Assembly: GCF_045679555.1 (NCBI RefSeq)
Contig: NC_092092.1
Location: forward strand, 10,726,690 to 10,790,689
Origin: Salvelinus alpinus
Taxonomy: Eukaryota > Chordata > Actinopteri > Salmoniformes > Salmonidae
Reading direction: 5' to 3'
Length of the DNA stretch: 64,000 bases
This document shows positions 1-10,312 of the stretch, in pieces (the first letter of the stretch is position 1; every line of letters starts with the position of its first letter). The notes beneath the pieces are model-generated. The model was not told the origin of the DNA. It ran no database searches and saw nothing but the letters and a program-made list of their open reading frames with translations. A program made the translations under genes and the position numbers.

Positions 1-265
1 ATGCACATTCAGTTCTCTGGCAACAGCTCTAGTGGACATTTCTGCAGTCAGCATGCCAATTGCACACTCCCTCATAACATCTGTGGCATTTTGGTGTGAC
101 AAAATTGCACATTTTAGAGTGGCCTTTTGTCTCCAGCACAAAGTGCACATGTGTAATGATCATGCTGTTTACTCAGCTTCTTGATATGCCACATCTGTCA
201 GGTGGATGGATTATCTCATTCAACTCATTCATGGCTTGATGATTAGAAGTTAAATCAGGTCTGCT
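1..265. repeat. Dispersed salmonid repeat (transposon fragment)
   Basis: Text such as CAGTTCTCTGGCAACAGCTC and TCAGGTGGATGGATTATCTC is recognisable as a common fish interspersed repeat. The piece is truncated by the window edge. I saw no coding exon here. Confidence 0.55.
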
Positions 266-465
266 TGTCCAGGTTAACAAAAAAAATGTGTACTTTCCAT
301 TAAGAGTAACATCTTAAAATCGCTTAAAAAAAAAGAATATATATATAATTTAGCTAAACAAATGTATGGACCGGGCAGTTCTTGGGCGAAGGTCTTGCAC
401 AGCTTTAGAGTTATCAGTCATTATGAAGGTAAAAGCTCATCAGCCACTTCATGGATATCAGACAG

Positions 466-637
466 TTTATTATAAATTATGGTCAGTGTAAGAGGAAGTT
501 TAATTCATGATACATAGATAAGGGTTTATTCATTATATTCAGGAATAATGTTTCCATGGCAACACACCAGAGTACAACTTTTATTGCCTGTACATTCTGA
601 TAAAGATTGTGTTATTGGTATTGCTAACACATTTATT
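466..637 (-). terminator. Candidate mpc1 poly(A) signals
   Basis: AATAAA occurs on the minus strand at 632-637, 525-530 and 466-471, about 330-500 nt downstream of the mpc1 stop. Any could end the transcript. No cleavage evidence is visible. Confidence 0.35.
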
Positions 638-963
638 AAAACGAGGACAAACAGTAAATATTTGTGTTATGGACCATCTCTTTAAAAGAATCCCATCTGT
701 AACAGGGCCTCACTAGATTCCATTCCATTTAATTAGTTTGTGCGTAAAAAACATTATGCAAAACAAATCTATTCATTGACCTTATATACCGGAAGAAACA
801 GGCATGGTGATCGTCAACAGCAGTTTAATCTAAATTAACATTTTTTAAGTTAAGAGTTTTACATAGGTATGCAATGAGATAAACATGGTCATACACACGA
901 AAACCATAGGGTCAAACTATGCCGATTTCCTAATGAAACTATATATTCTGCATTTGTCCATCA

Positions 964-985
964 CTAAGAAGACTTCTTCTCCATG
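964..985 (-). CDS. mpc1: mpc1 last coding exon
   Basis: Codes the last base of Asn, then MEKKSS and a TAG stop. Acceptor TTCCAG. Short but in phase with exon 4; it corresponds to the variable EMTKTASA-like tail of the mammalian protein. Confidence 0.8.
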
Positions 986-3203
986 CTGGAAAGAAGGAAA
1001 AAAATCCATCAGAATTACTGGAGACACACATTCTGTAGAACAGCATTAAGTCTAAATGACATATGAAATTATAACTAGTGACAATGTTTGATGATCTATG
1101 TGTAAACAGTATGAGAGATTGAAGTTAAGATGTTATCATGGATATGGATAAAACTAATTATGTTATGAAGTACTGTGCTTCCATGTTATACATTTTCAGT
1201 TGATTTGATGGCAACTTTCAACATATTCTTGTGTGGAAAAATCCTAAAATATATATATTTGGGCTTCAAGGCTGTGGCTTCATTGAAATATCAGTCTATT
1301 ATACTCTAAGAAAGAACCCCAAATAATTTGTTACTAACAAGAGACACCACCTGAGCAGTGAATAAATCACATATGTTTTGAGGTTGTTGTTGCTTGGTAG
1401 CCAGAGTGGAATGCAGGTACAAACCAAAAAAAGTTTAGCATTGAAATAAGCAAATCAGTACAGTAAATTGTGAGCTTACTTGTATTTGATAAGTCGTGAA
1501 CCTTGAATGAGCTGGGCGGTCTCATTGGTTAGATGGCAACCAAAGAGGAGCCAATTCCTTGGCTGAACTTTGTATGCAAACCTCATAAACAGGAGGGAGT
1601 AGCAGGTCAAAGCTGCGGGGGGAAAAGAACACACAAAAACACTCAATAAATAAGGAATTAACAGCCACTCGACACTTACATATCTTTAGGACAACCTTAT
1701 CAGAAAACACAACATTTTCTTACCTCGTGTCAGACAGCAGGAAAGGATTATGAGGTTCAACGAAGAATGTTAAACTATTGGAATTCTACTTTATCAAAGC
1801 ATGAAGGGCCATTCTGACTCAAAAAGCACAAGAAAGAGGATTGATAAATATTGTACCTAACATCTGATTTGGATCATCATTCTTCCTAACAACGAGTAAG
1901 ACATGAGGAATCCAATAAAATGATCAAAAGCAACCCTAACCAATTAATTGGATTCCCTATGTCTTACTCAATGGTAGGAAGAAGTTTGGTCTAAATCAGA
2001 TGTTGGGTTCTATATTTACTACATTTTATGTGAATCCCATAAATAAAATAAAAAGGGTCAATTTGGGGGCAAACCAATAAGCTTCATTTGTTCAGAGATC
2101 AAATTACATTTTAACAAAATAATGATGCAGGTATGCTAATCTTATCAGTTTCTAACTACAGAAATTATTTCAGAACAATCTGTGATAGTGGGTGTCATGG
2201 CTTGCTGAAATGACATATAATGACTCTGGAGTTATTCAACAAGAGTGACTATCAATCCCTGGCAGAAACGTGTCCCTAATGTTAGGCTATGGCTAAACAT
2301 CAGCCATTGTTTAGCTATGTTTCAGTATTATGTCTCACCAAAGGTCATTCTGCCACTGATAATCTCGGGGCTTTTCTTCATGTCACTGATGGCTGCAATG
2401 GGCAGACCCCAGTTGGCCACAGGTCCCCAGAAGTGCTGGAATAGAAGTACACAACTACATTTTAAGGAACAAGGAATATAAAGAGCAACGAGGTTACTGT
2501 AAGGGTCAAATGTGTTCAAACTGCCATAGCAATTAAACAGTCTCGACAACTACCTAAGAGACGAGTATATCTGCAATGGTCAATGGAGCCAAAATATTCT
2601 GATTTTAGTAGACAAAAACTAAACTAGCCTGCACAATGAACAGAGAATACTTACTGTGCTTATTTTGAAAGTTCCCATGAGGACACCAAGATGACAGACA
2701 TAACACAAAAGGAGTTTTGGTTAGAGGGATATGCATATACCTTATGAAAAACAACTAACACCTCACATCCTGCCTGGGATAACTAATAATACTCATAGGT
2801 CTCACATCACCGGTAACACATTAGCACACACAGCAGTAGGCTAGTTTGACAGCTAACAGTTAGTTAGCTTCGGCGATAGCAACAACATTCAAGCCAAACG
2901 TCCTTCAAGCCGGACACGTCGTTAGAAACATTTGTACAAACAAACGTTAACTGTAGTAACGTTACACTAGCTGCAGATGTGCACATGAATTTACAGCTAG
3001 CTAGCTCGCTTTGTTTGATCATTGATTGAGTTAACGTTAGATGTCTACTGTTAGCAAGCTTGCTTGCTAGTCGCTACAGTAAAATGTATCTCGTTAGCTA
3101 GCTATCTTCCAGATCTTCCAAATGTGTTTTACCTCATCAAATAGTCTCTGAACTCCTTGCTTTTAAGGTGGTCAACAGCTTTACGTGCCAAAGTACCTGC
3201 CAT
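964..3203 (-). CDS. mpc1: Mitochondrial pyruvate carrier 1, five coding exons
   Basis: Encodes one half of the MPC1/MPC2 heterodimer, which moves pyruvate across the mitochondrial inner membrane. Coding exons in transcript order are 3133-3203, 2655-2658 (4-nt microexon), 2339-2435, 1480-1612 and 964-985. Together they give 327 nt, or 108 residues plus stop; the human protein has 109. The start is the ATG opening MAGTLARKA, the conserved family N-terminus. [25 protein letters not shown] and [13 protein letters not shown] are family hallmarks. The C-terminus (IKYNMEKKSS) is more divergent than the core, as is usual. All junctions are GT-AG. Without the microexon, exons 1 and 3 are out of frame. 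There is no sign of decay, so I read it as functional. Identity comes from remembered family sequence and from synteny with rps6ka2, not from a search. Confidence 0.93.
1480..1612 (-). CDS. mpc1: mpc1 coding exon 4
   Basis: Codes [20 protein letters not shown] through SRLIKY plus two bases of Asn. Acceptor CCGCAG, donor GTAAGC. Contains the second hydrophobic segment of the carrier. Confidence 0.92.
1858..2006. mobile_element. Palindromic MITE in mpc1 intron 3
   Basis: Two arms of about 60 nt are imperfect inverted copies. The left contains ACATCTGATTTGG...TAAGACATGAGGAATCC; the right is its reverse complement around GGATTCCCTATGTCTTA...AAATCAGATGT. A transcript could fold into one long hairpin. 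It lies between the acceptor of exon 4 and the donor of exon 3. Confidence 0.7.
2339..2435 (-). CDS. mpc1: mpc1 coding exon 3
   Basis: Codes [12 protein letters not shown] through SGRMTF plus one base of the next Ala. Acceptor TTCCAG, donor GTGAGA. This is the best conserved part of the carrier. Confidence 0.93.
2436..3132. other. mpc1 introns 1 and 2
   Basis: Apart from the microexon, the stretch 2840-3110 is rich in GCTAGC, TAACGTTA and AGCTAGCTA motifs, a texture common in fish intronic DNA near promoters. No other exon seen. Confidence 0.4.
2655..2658 (-). CDS. mpc1: mpc1 4-nt microexon (CACA)
   Basis: On the minus strand the four bases CACA sit between an AG and a strong donor GTAAGTATT. 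Joining exon 1 (ending ATG AG), CACA, and exon 3 (starting CAC TTC TGG) gives M-S-T-H-F-W-G, exactly the conserved MPC1 junction. Skipping it shifts the frame at residue 24. The upstream polypyrimidine tract is poor. Inferred from frame and conservation; no transcript was seen. Confidence 0.75.
3133..3203 (-). CDS. mpc1: mpc1 coding exon 1
   Basis: Codes residues 1-23 plus two bases of Ser24. It starts at the ATG of MAGTLARKA and ends ...DYLMS with donor GTAAAA. An upstream in-frame ATG exists but precedes the conserved N-terminus, so I did not use it. Confidence 0.92.
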
Positions 3204-3480
3204 GACTTCGGATTGTGGTGGTTCGCAGAAGAAATTATAACTATGGGAATGTATAAACTGGGTAAATGCAGTTAAGCGTAGAGGACACCAGTGGTCACAG
3301 AGCTTCACCAAAACATTATTTTTACGACACAATCGCAATTATTCAGTTAGCACGCCTCTCATTGGTGTTGCTATGTAATCTCACGATATCCGACCTCATG
3401 GTGATGACCCGCCCCTACTTTCTGAGATTGTGCCACTGATCCAGAATCAGCAACTCGGCTCTATTGCTAGGCACTACACA
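3204..3480 (-). promoter_or_regulatory. Presumed mpc1 5' UTR and promoter
   Basis: Region directly upstream of the mpc1 ATG. An inverted CCAAT box (ATTGG on plus at 3361-3365) lies about 160 bp upstream of the start codon. No TATA box stands out, which fits a housekeeping promoter. The placement is inference. Confidence 0.4.
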
Positions 3481-3624
3481 TAATGCTCAAGAATAGCTGC
3501 TGAACTGGTTACACAACAATTCTCCGAAGGAGGTGACCCTGTATTCATCACTTATTGGCTCAAACACATACCACCCTTAAAACACTTTCAACCGGGACAC
3601 AATAATGCAATAAACTGACCAAAA

Positions 3625-3722
3625 GGTCACAATGTCATTGGATTTAGGTTCAAAGTTGGTTGAAAAAAGACAAAATCCCCTAACGTTTTCAAATCCAATC
3701 AGTTTCCCAAGTTGAATCAACG
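3625..3722. repeat. Left part of a duplicated block (copy A)
   Basis: Matches 13982-14085 (ATGTCATTGGATTTAGGTT..., TCAAATCCAATCAG). The match stops at ...TCAACG and resumes at 6690 with TCATCACATT, so copy A was split by an insertion of about 3 kb. Confidence 0.75.
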
Positions 3723-3779
3723 TTTTATCTATTTTTATTTTTTATTTAACCTTTATGTAACTAGGCAAGTCAGTTTTAA
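3723..3779. repeat. Left half of an interrupted dispersed repeat
   Basis: TTTATTTAACC...ACTAGGCAAGTCAG is the head of a common salmonid repeat, also seen at 20510. The sequence that normally follows (AACAAAT-CTTATTTACAATGAC) is found after the transposon, at 6665-6689. Confidence 0.65.
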
Positions 3780-6660
3780 GGCCAGGCACCACAGGCTAAT
3801 AGGGATTTCTTTCTTTCTTTACTCTCATCAGACTGAAACTTTACCAATTGAAAGTATACATGAATACAATATATTATTGTATTACAAGTTTTATTTATTT
3901 TAAAATTAAAATATGCAAATGAGGCAAACCGTCCTTAAATGTGCGCTAATTTGCATATTACCAGAATCTGTTTTTCAACACATTGCTTCAAGGCAGAATG
4001 TTTTTGTTTTATTGTGATAAGACACTGACTGGTCAACTTTTACAAATCAATTTATCTAAATATTGTCATTTCATGGAATTATAAAAAAAAAAAACACTAT
4101 TCACATGTATTACGGATGCATATTTTGCATAAATTTACACATTCAATGACACTTAAAATCAAAACAACACAAGATATAAAAGAAAAGCCTCTGTAAAAGT
4201 CTGACTATAAGACCTAAGAACCTGTGTGTGGAATAAAGGGAATGTACGTCCTTTGAAGACTAAGTTAAGTGAATTGGCGCACAGGGAACATGTCATTTTG
4301 AGAAAATGGCCGATAAAGATAGGCTAATGCAATTAAAATGTACTTTCCATAAATATGACCATTTATGTCACATTAATTAAACTCATTCATATATCACTTC
4401 TAAACTGACAAATAAACATCAAATATACATTTTACAAATACATTAGCACGTTTAATACATTTGGTTCAAGCAATAGAGCATATGCTTTGAATACTGGTCT
4501 GTTGGACAAATATGCAGTTTTGGACAAATTCTCATACAAGGATTTTGTACGGCAGTTGAAATGTGCAGAACATGAATCAGCCAAGCCTGCCCCATATGTA
4601 AGGCCCTCTGAGTTGTTGCTGGTGACGATTTACTTTCTTGACTGTATCATGGGACCTGCGCTTGGCACACTCAATTGAAGCAGCATCAGCTCTCACAACT
4701 CCTCTCTGACTGCTCCAGTCTCACCAAAGTGCTGTCAATCCACAATTTGTTCATCACAATTGTTATAGCAGTGGCTCCATCATTGAACGTGGCTACTGCC
4801 ATACTGGCTGCTCCGTCAGTGCGGCTTTTGCCCACGAAGACAGTTTTGGGGCATCGCGACCATATTACAGAGTTCTGACATTCATTTGCATTCTAGGTTC
4901 CTCCGTGCTACATTCTTTTGAGGACGTTATCATTTGACATCCTATGATATACAGCTACCATTTTCTGTGCAACCTCTCTATTAAAAAATGTATGGCCTCC
5001 AAGGTTTTTGTGACAGGGTGGAGGATCTTTACCATTTTCTATGGGTCGCTGGTACCAGCACCAATGCACACACCTATCCCGTAGTTGGAAGTGAATCCTC
5101 TCTTGTGCCAAGTGCCATCGAAGGATACATTAATGTCTATGATGACACTCTCATCCTTCTTCAGTAACTCTGCTATGTCTGGGTCTATATCTGTATCCTC
5201 ATCCTCCTTCAGTAACTCTGCTATGTCTGGGTCTATATCTGCCTATGCTCTTCTAATTATCTTTGCAGCACTCTCCATTGACTGTAGCCCTCTCTGCATC
5301 TCTGAAACTAAAGTGGGGGGGAAAAGTACTTATTATGTCTGTCGACATTACAGACATAACTGCAGGACGAAATATTAGCATATCAGCATGTATTTACTTT
5401 ACGTAAAGCTAATTTATCACTAATCACATTAGGCTACAGCCCTATGACACTGTAGGTCTATGTGACAGTCTCATTGTATAGTTATGTTTTCCTATCACTC
5501 TGTTTTATTAACTTTGAATACATTTGCTGGAGCAAGGAAATAAATATTATTTATACACAGCAAGTCACCTGGCAATAATGGGCTACTCTCCCTTTTTATT
5601 TAACTGTCATTCTACTATCATGTCTCTGATATGAGCTGAGACACAAGGAAGGAATCGCTAGGACTTTGCTTATTTTCTTTAGAGCTTCATAACCAAGTCC
5701 AAATTCGTGGGCTAGAAGAACCATCCTCACATTTATATCAAATGCCACATCTTCCCTGGAGCACTCCTGCAGCCGGGAGGAAGTGTAAACACTCCTCCTA
5801 AATGCATCACGATCACCTTCAGTCTGCACATTCTATCATGACAGAATTACACAATCACTGGTTGGTGAAGTCTATGGTGATTTTCAGTCCAGTGTTTAGA
5901 CACTTAGGGCAAATCAAATCATGTACAAGTTGGTTTATTTGAGACGTGGAATAATCGCCACTGTTGGCTGTCTGCTGTCTGGTTGATCGCTGCTAGTTGG
6001 CGTCTTCATCTCAACTAATTTGCGTCTCAACGCGCTGCTGCGGGCTACCTCCTTTTCCTCATCTACCTGTACTGTCACTGCCTCGATCGGCGGATCAGGC
6101 ACATTGTTTCTTTCATTCACTGCTTTTCTCGCATTGTCTAACTGAGATCGCCTATTTTTATTCACATACTGTAGTTATATTCTTCGAGATTTACTAATTT
6201 TGTCTCTCTTTACGTTGATTCTTCGCGGGGGATATTTTCAAACAAGGAAGAGCTGCGCGGCACGTGAGGCATTTTAACCAATCAGGTTGCCGGAAAGGGC
6301 CTTTAAATGCCAGTAACCAATGTCAGTAAATTACTAATCTTTCAGCACGAAGCACTACGTCTACAAAGGATATACCCACCCATGGACTAGCTAACGGTAT
6401 GCTCCGGAAAACAAGCTTTTGAATGATATATGATTCAACATGGAGAGATTTAAAAATAGCGGTTGAAGTTCTACATGAAACATGCTATCAAGAACGACAT
6501 TAATGCTAGGTGTAGTTGACGGAGTTGGGATAAAATGATACAAATAAAGTATTTATTTACATTATTGCCGATTTATTTGGACATTTTATGCAAAATATCC
6601 CCAAATCAGAAAATTGTCAGGTGGACGCAAAATCAAAATGTTTGCCTGTGGTGCCTGGCC
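3780..6660 (-). mobile_element. DNA transposon with TTAA borders and Mutator-like transposase remnant
   Basis: Perfect 17-bp inverted ends (GGCCAGGCACCACAGGC at 3780-3796, its complement at 6644-6660). TTAA stands on both sides (3776-3779 and 6661-6664). Removing the element and one TTAA rejoins a dispersed repeat. The minus strand carries transposase pieces in order: 6165-5935, 5829-5596, about 5260-5010, and about 4880-4690. The element is 2881 bp and broken by stops, so not autonomous. TTAA target duplication is typical of piggyBac and Sola3 rather than Mutator (8-10 bp), so its superfamily is open. Confidence 0.75.
4680..6165 (-). pseudogene. Decayed Mutator-like DDE transposase
   Basis: The pieces, in minus-strand order, are as follows. 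A basic N-terminus (MNKNRRSQLDNARKAV). A segment with HEFGLGYEALKKISK and LSSYQRHDSRMT. A segment with IDPDIAELLKEDED, repeated once, leading into DINVSFDGTWHKRGFTSNYG. A segment with SRCPKTVFVGKSRTDGAA and FNDGATAITIVMNKLWID. These resemble the Mutator-like transposase domain proteins common in fish, with the SFDGTW strand carrying a candidate catalytic Asp. Stops and frameshifts separate the pieces. A 42-bp tandem duplication (5157-5240) doubles the IDPDIAELLK stretch. Family name rests on recall. Confidence 0.6.
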
Positions 6661-6689
6661 TTAAAAAACAAATGCTTATTTACAATGAC

Positions 6690-6995
6690 ATCATCACATT
6701 CTATGTTTTGGTTGAAACGACGTGGAAACAATGTTGATTCAACCTATTTTTACCCAGTGAAAGAATGCTGTTTTGCCCTGTTTAGAGCTTTTAAACCTGA
6801 GCCACAGGCTGGGACATTAAATTGTCAGGGCAGGTCCTGAGAGATTTGGTCTTGTGAAGAGTACAATTACAATGACTCTACCACAGACTCGACCTCAGTT
6901 TAGAAAGTAATCTGTCCTCCACTGTCCCTCTCACTGTCCCAAAAATGAGTCATTCAATCAGTGGTAGCCAGGAGAAGTAGCAACGTGCAAATGTT
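6690..6995. repeat. Right part of duplicated block (copy A)
   Basis: Matches 14086-14386. Positions 6690-6759 are MITE sequence; 6760-6995 match 14153-14386 with only scattered substitutions and a 2-bp indel. The second part is not part of the MITE, so this looks like a segmental copy of an rps6ka2 intron 18 fragment. Confidence 0.75.
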
Positions 6996-7129
6996 CTACC
7001 GATTTCCCCCCATTGTTCTTTTTTGTTACTGTGAAAGAGGTTCAACCCGGTTTCTAGCGAAGGTAAACCAAAATTGCATTCAATTAGGCCTAGTTTGAAA
7101 AATAATCTGCATACTATTATTATATTAAA

Positions 7130-7260
7130 TAATATAATATACATTTAGCAGACACTTTTATCCAAAGCAACTTACAGTAGTGTATGCATATTTGTTTTTG
7201 TATGGGTAGCCCCAGGGGAAGTCACCCTTGCATTGCGAATACCCTGCCACACAGGACCAG
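7130..7260 (-). repeat. SINE fragment, reverse orientation
   Basis: CATTTAGCAGACACTTTTAT and AAAGCAACTTACAG are the reversed tail of the widespread fish tRNA-derived SINE. Confidence 0.6.
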
Positions 7261-8080
7261 AAATTGTCCACAAACTGATAAGGGTCACTGTGTGTATGCC
7301 CGAGACTATCGTCACAAAATATCAACACAACAGAGTTTCTTTCCCACTTGATTTATTTGTAAAGTTTTGGCATGCACTGCCAATACAAGGAAAATAGTTA
7401 AGTAACCTATACAGTATGTACAGTCCTACTAGCACACAAGTTTCACAATGTTACTTTTTAGCTACTTACTTTACAGTGGTTTTGAGACAATAGTGTGTCC
7501 TCACTTGAGGGCTTAGTGACTGAACAACACAGAACAGGAGACTCTTTGAATAAATATCTTCTCAGAAGTACCTTCAGTATGCAGATCTATATACAAGCCA
7601 CAGCAGCACAAGGTGAGTCATTGATCAAGGTTATCTATTGTGTGATTCTATGATTCTAATATTGTATTTTAGTAGTTATTCAATTAATCTTTGTGAAAGC
7701 AGAAATTGTTAAGGCTTACTGTTCATTAGGCTGTAATGCTTTTTACATGTTGTACTGTCAAATTTATGAAAATATTCTAGAAATTATGAAAATATTCTAA
7801 AGGTAAGTGTGTGGTATTTATCCTATGGAACCTGTTTTGTCATATTATCCCGTATTCTTAATATTATGGAGCAACTAAAGCTCCATTGTGTGCTTAAGTT
7901 GAATGATAAACCATTCCTGAATCCTGTGTACTTTCAACCTGTAATTCTATAATATGTCATTGTGTTGGTACACTGAAAACACTGTTGGGATTGCTGGTGA
8001 TGGTTTCACACAGCTTCTTTACTACTTGATTTGCACCTAAATCATAAACATAAAGGCATCCAAGGTGGCATTCTACTGTA
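7261..8080. other. Intergenic DNA without recognised gene
   Basis: AT-rich sequence between the SINE fragment and the first Tc1 element. No exon or known repeat recognised. It could belong to a very long rps6ka2 3' UTR, but nothing supports that directly. Confidence 0.3.
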
Positions 8081-9538
8081 CAGTTGAAGTCGGAAGTTTA
8101 CATACACCTTAGGCAAATACATTTAAACTCAGTTTTTCACAATTCCTGATATTTAATCCGAGTAAAAATTCCCTGTTTTAGGTCAGTTAGGATCACCACT
8201 TTATTTTAAGAATGTGAAATGTCAGAATAATTGTAGAGAGAATGATTTATTTCAGATTTTACTTCTTTCATCACATTCCCAGTGGGTCAGAAGTTTACAT
8301 CCACTCAATCCGTATTTGGTAGCATTGCCTTTAAATTGTTTAACTTGGGTCAAACGTTTCGGGTGCCTTCCACAAGCTTCCCACAATAAGTTGGGTGAAT
8401 TTTGGCCCATTCCTCCTGACAGAGCTGGTGTCTCCTGACAGAGCTGGTGTAACTGAGTCAGGTTTGTAGGCCTCCTTGCTCGCACACGCTTTTTCAGTTC
8501 TGCCCACAAATTTTCTACAGGATTGAGGTCAGGGCTTTGTGATTGACACTCCAACACCTTGACCTTCTTGTCCTTAAGCCATTTTGCCACAACTTTGGAA
8601 GTATGCTTGGGGTCATTGTCCATTTGGAAGACCCATTTGCGAGAAAGCTTCAACTTCCTGACTGATGTCTTGAGATGTTGCTACAATATATCCACATAAT
8701 TTTCCTGCCTCATGATGCCATCTATTTTGTGAAGTGCACCAGTCCCTCCTGCAGCGAAGCACCCCCACAACATGATGCTGCCACCCCCATGCTTCATGGT
8801 TGGGATGGTGTTCTTCGGCTTGCAAGCACCCCCCTTTTTCCTCCAAACATAACGATGGTCATTATGGCCAAACAGTTCTATTTTTGTTTCATCAGACCAG
8901 AGGACATTTCTCCAAAAAGTACAATCTTTGTCCCCATGTGCAGTTGCAAACCGTAGTCTGGCATTTTTATGGCGGTTTTGGAGCAGTGGTTTCTTCCTTG
9001 CTTAGCGGCCTTTCAGGTTAGGTCGATATAGGACTCGTTTTACTGTGGATATAGATACTATTGTACCTGTTTCCTCCAGCATCTTCACAAGGTCCTTTGC
9101 TGTTGTTCTGGGATTGATTTGCACTTTTCGCACCAAAGTACGTTCATCTCTAGGAGACAGAACGCGTCTCCTTCCTGAGCGGTATGATGGCTGCGTGATG
9201 CCATAGTGTTTATACTTGAGTACCATTGTTTGTACAGATGAACGTGGTACCTTCAAGCGTTTGGAAATTGCTCCCAAGGATGAACCAGACTTGTGGAGGT
9301 CTACAATTTTTTTCTGAGGTCTTGGCTGATTTCTTTTGATTTTCTCATGATGTCAAGCAAAGAGGCACTGAGTTTGAAGGTAGGCCTTGAATACATCCAC
9401 AGGCACACCTCCAATTGACTCAAATTATGTCAATTAGCCTATTAGAAGTTTCTAAAGCCATGACAGCATTATCTGGAATTTTCCAAGCTGTTTAAAGGCA
9501 CAGTCAACTTAGTGTATGTAAACTTCTGACTTCAACTG
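8081..9538 (-). mobile_element. Tc1-like transposon, copy 1
   Basis: Ends CAGTTGAAGTCGGAAG...GACTTCAACTG are inverted repeats flanked by TA. Minus-strand transposase pieces: 9277-9002 (HTH part with RSGRRRVLSPRDERTL) and 8653-8252 ([22 protein letters not shown]). Stops and frameshifts break it. It is shorter than the copy at 16696 because the right end lacks about 180 bp. Inactive. Confidence 0.9.
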
Positions 9539-9540
9539 TA

Positions 9541-10150
9541 TGTGTTTTATGCTGTGTTCAACATATGAACACTAAATCAATCCACTCATATTGGTTCCAT
9601 AATGTTTTAAGATGAATCTTTGTTGATATATTTGCCACCCCCCCCCCCCAAATGAGCTATTTAACAGACAGGAAACAAGGTAATGCTAATAAATGCATAC
9701 CAATGTATCTGCTACTAAAACAAATACATCCCTCTAAAAAGTAATTTACCTAACACATAGTGCACTTCAGATCAGGTAAAAACACTTAAATATGTAATGT
9801 ATTAAAAAATAAAACAAACGGACATAAACATACATTAATACACAAACATAATGGATAATGTAGAAACAATATATACAGTTGTTTGATACAATAACTTAAG
9901 TCACATTTACACCAGAAATATAACTTGCATTGACAATTTATAATGAGTCTGTTTCAGTACCCCTCCCCAAAACAAAAGTAGAATATTATGTTAGAAATTG
10001 CCAAAACTATCAAAAGCATCCAACATAATGCGCAGTAGATTTTATAAAGAAAATAATATTGAACTGTAAGCTACAGAAAATAAATATTGTACACTACAGT
10101 ATGTCTAACCTTATGAACCAACCTGAAAGTTATAGATTGATGCAGACCAG
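9541..10150. other. Intergenic DNA without recognised gene
   Basis: AT-rich, with a run of ten or more C at about 9640. Nothing else recognised. Confidence 0.3.
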
Positions 10151-10304
10151 TAGAGGATGCTGAGGGGAGGGCTGCTCATAGGAATGGCTGGAATGGAGTC
10201 AATGGAATGGTATCAAACATGGTTTCCATGTGGTTAATACCATTCCAATGACATCATTCCAGACATTATTATGAGCCGTCCTCCTTCAGCAGCATCTACT
10301 GATG
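10151..10304. mobile_element. Short MITE
   Basis: AGTAGAGGATGCTGAGGGGA...AATGGAATGGTATCAAACA and its reversed half ...GAGCCGTCCTCCTTCAGCAGC form the two arms of a common salmonid MITE. Confidence 0.65.
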
Positions 10305-10312
10305 CAGACAGA

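Noticed and set aside
2328-2549. mpc1 starting at an internal Met with [10 protein letters not shown]
   Set aside because: The extension reads through the intron; the microexon model gives the conserved STHFWG junction and the family length.
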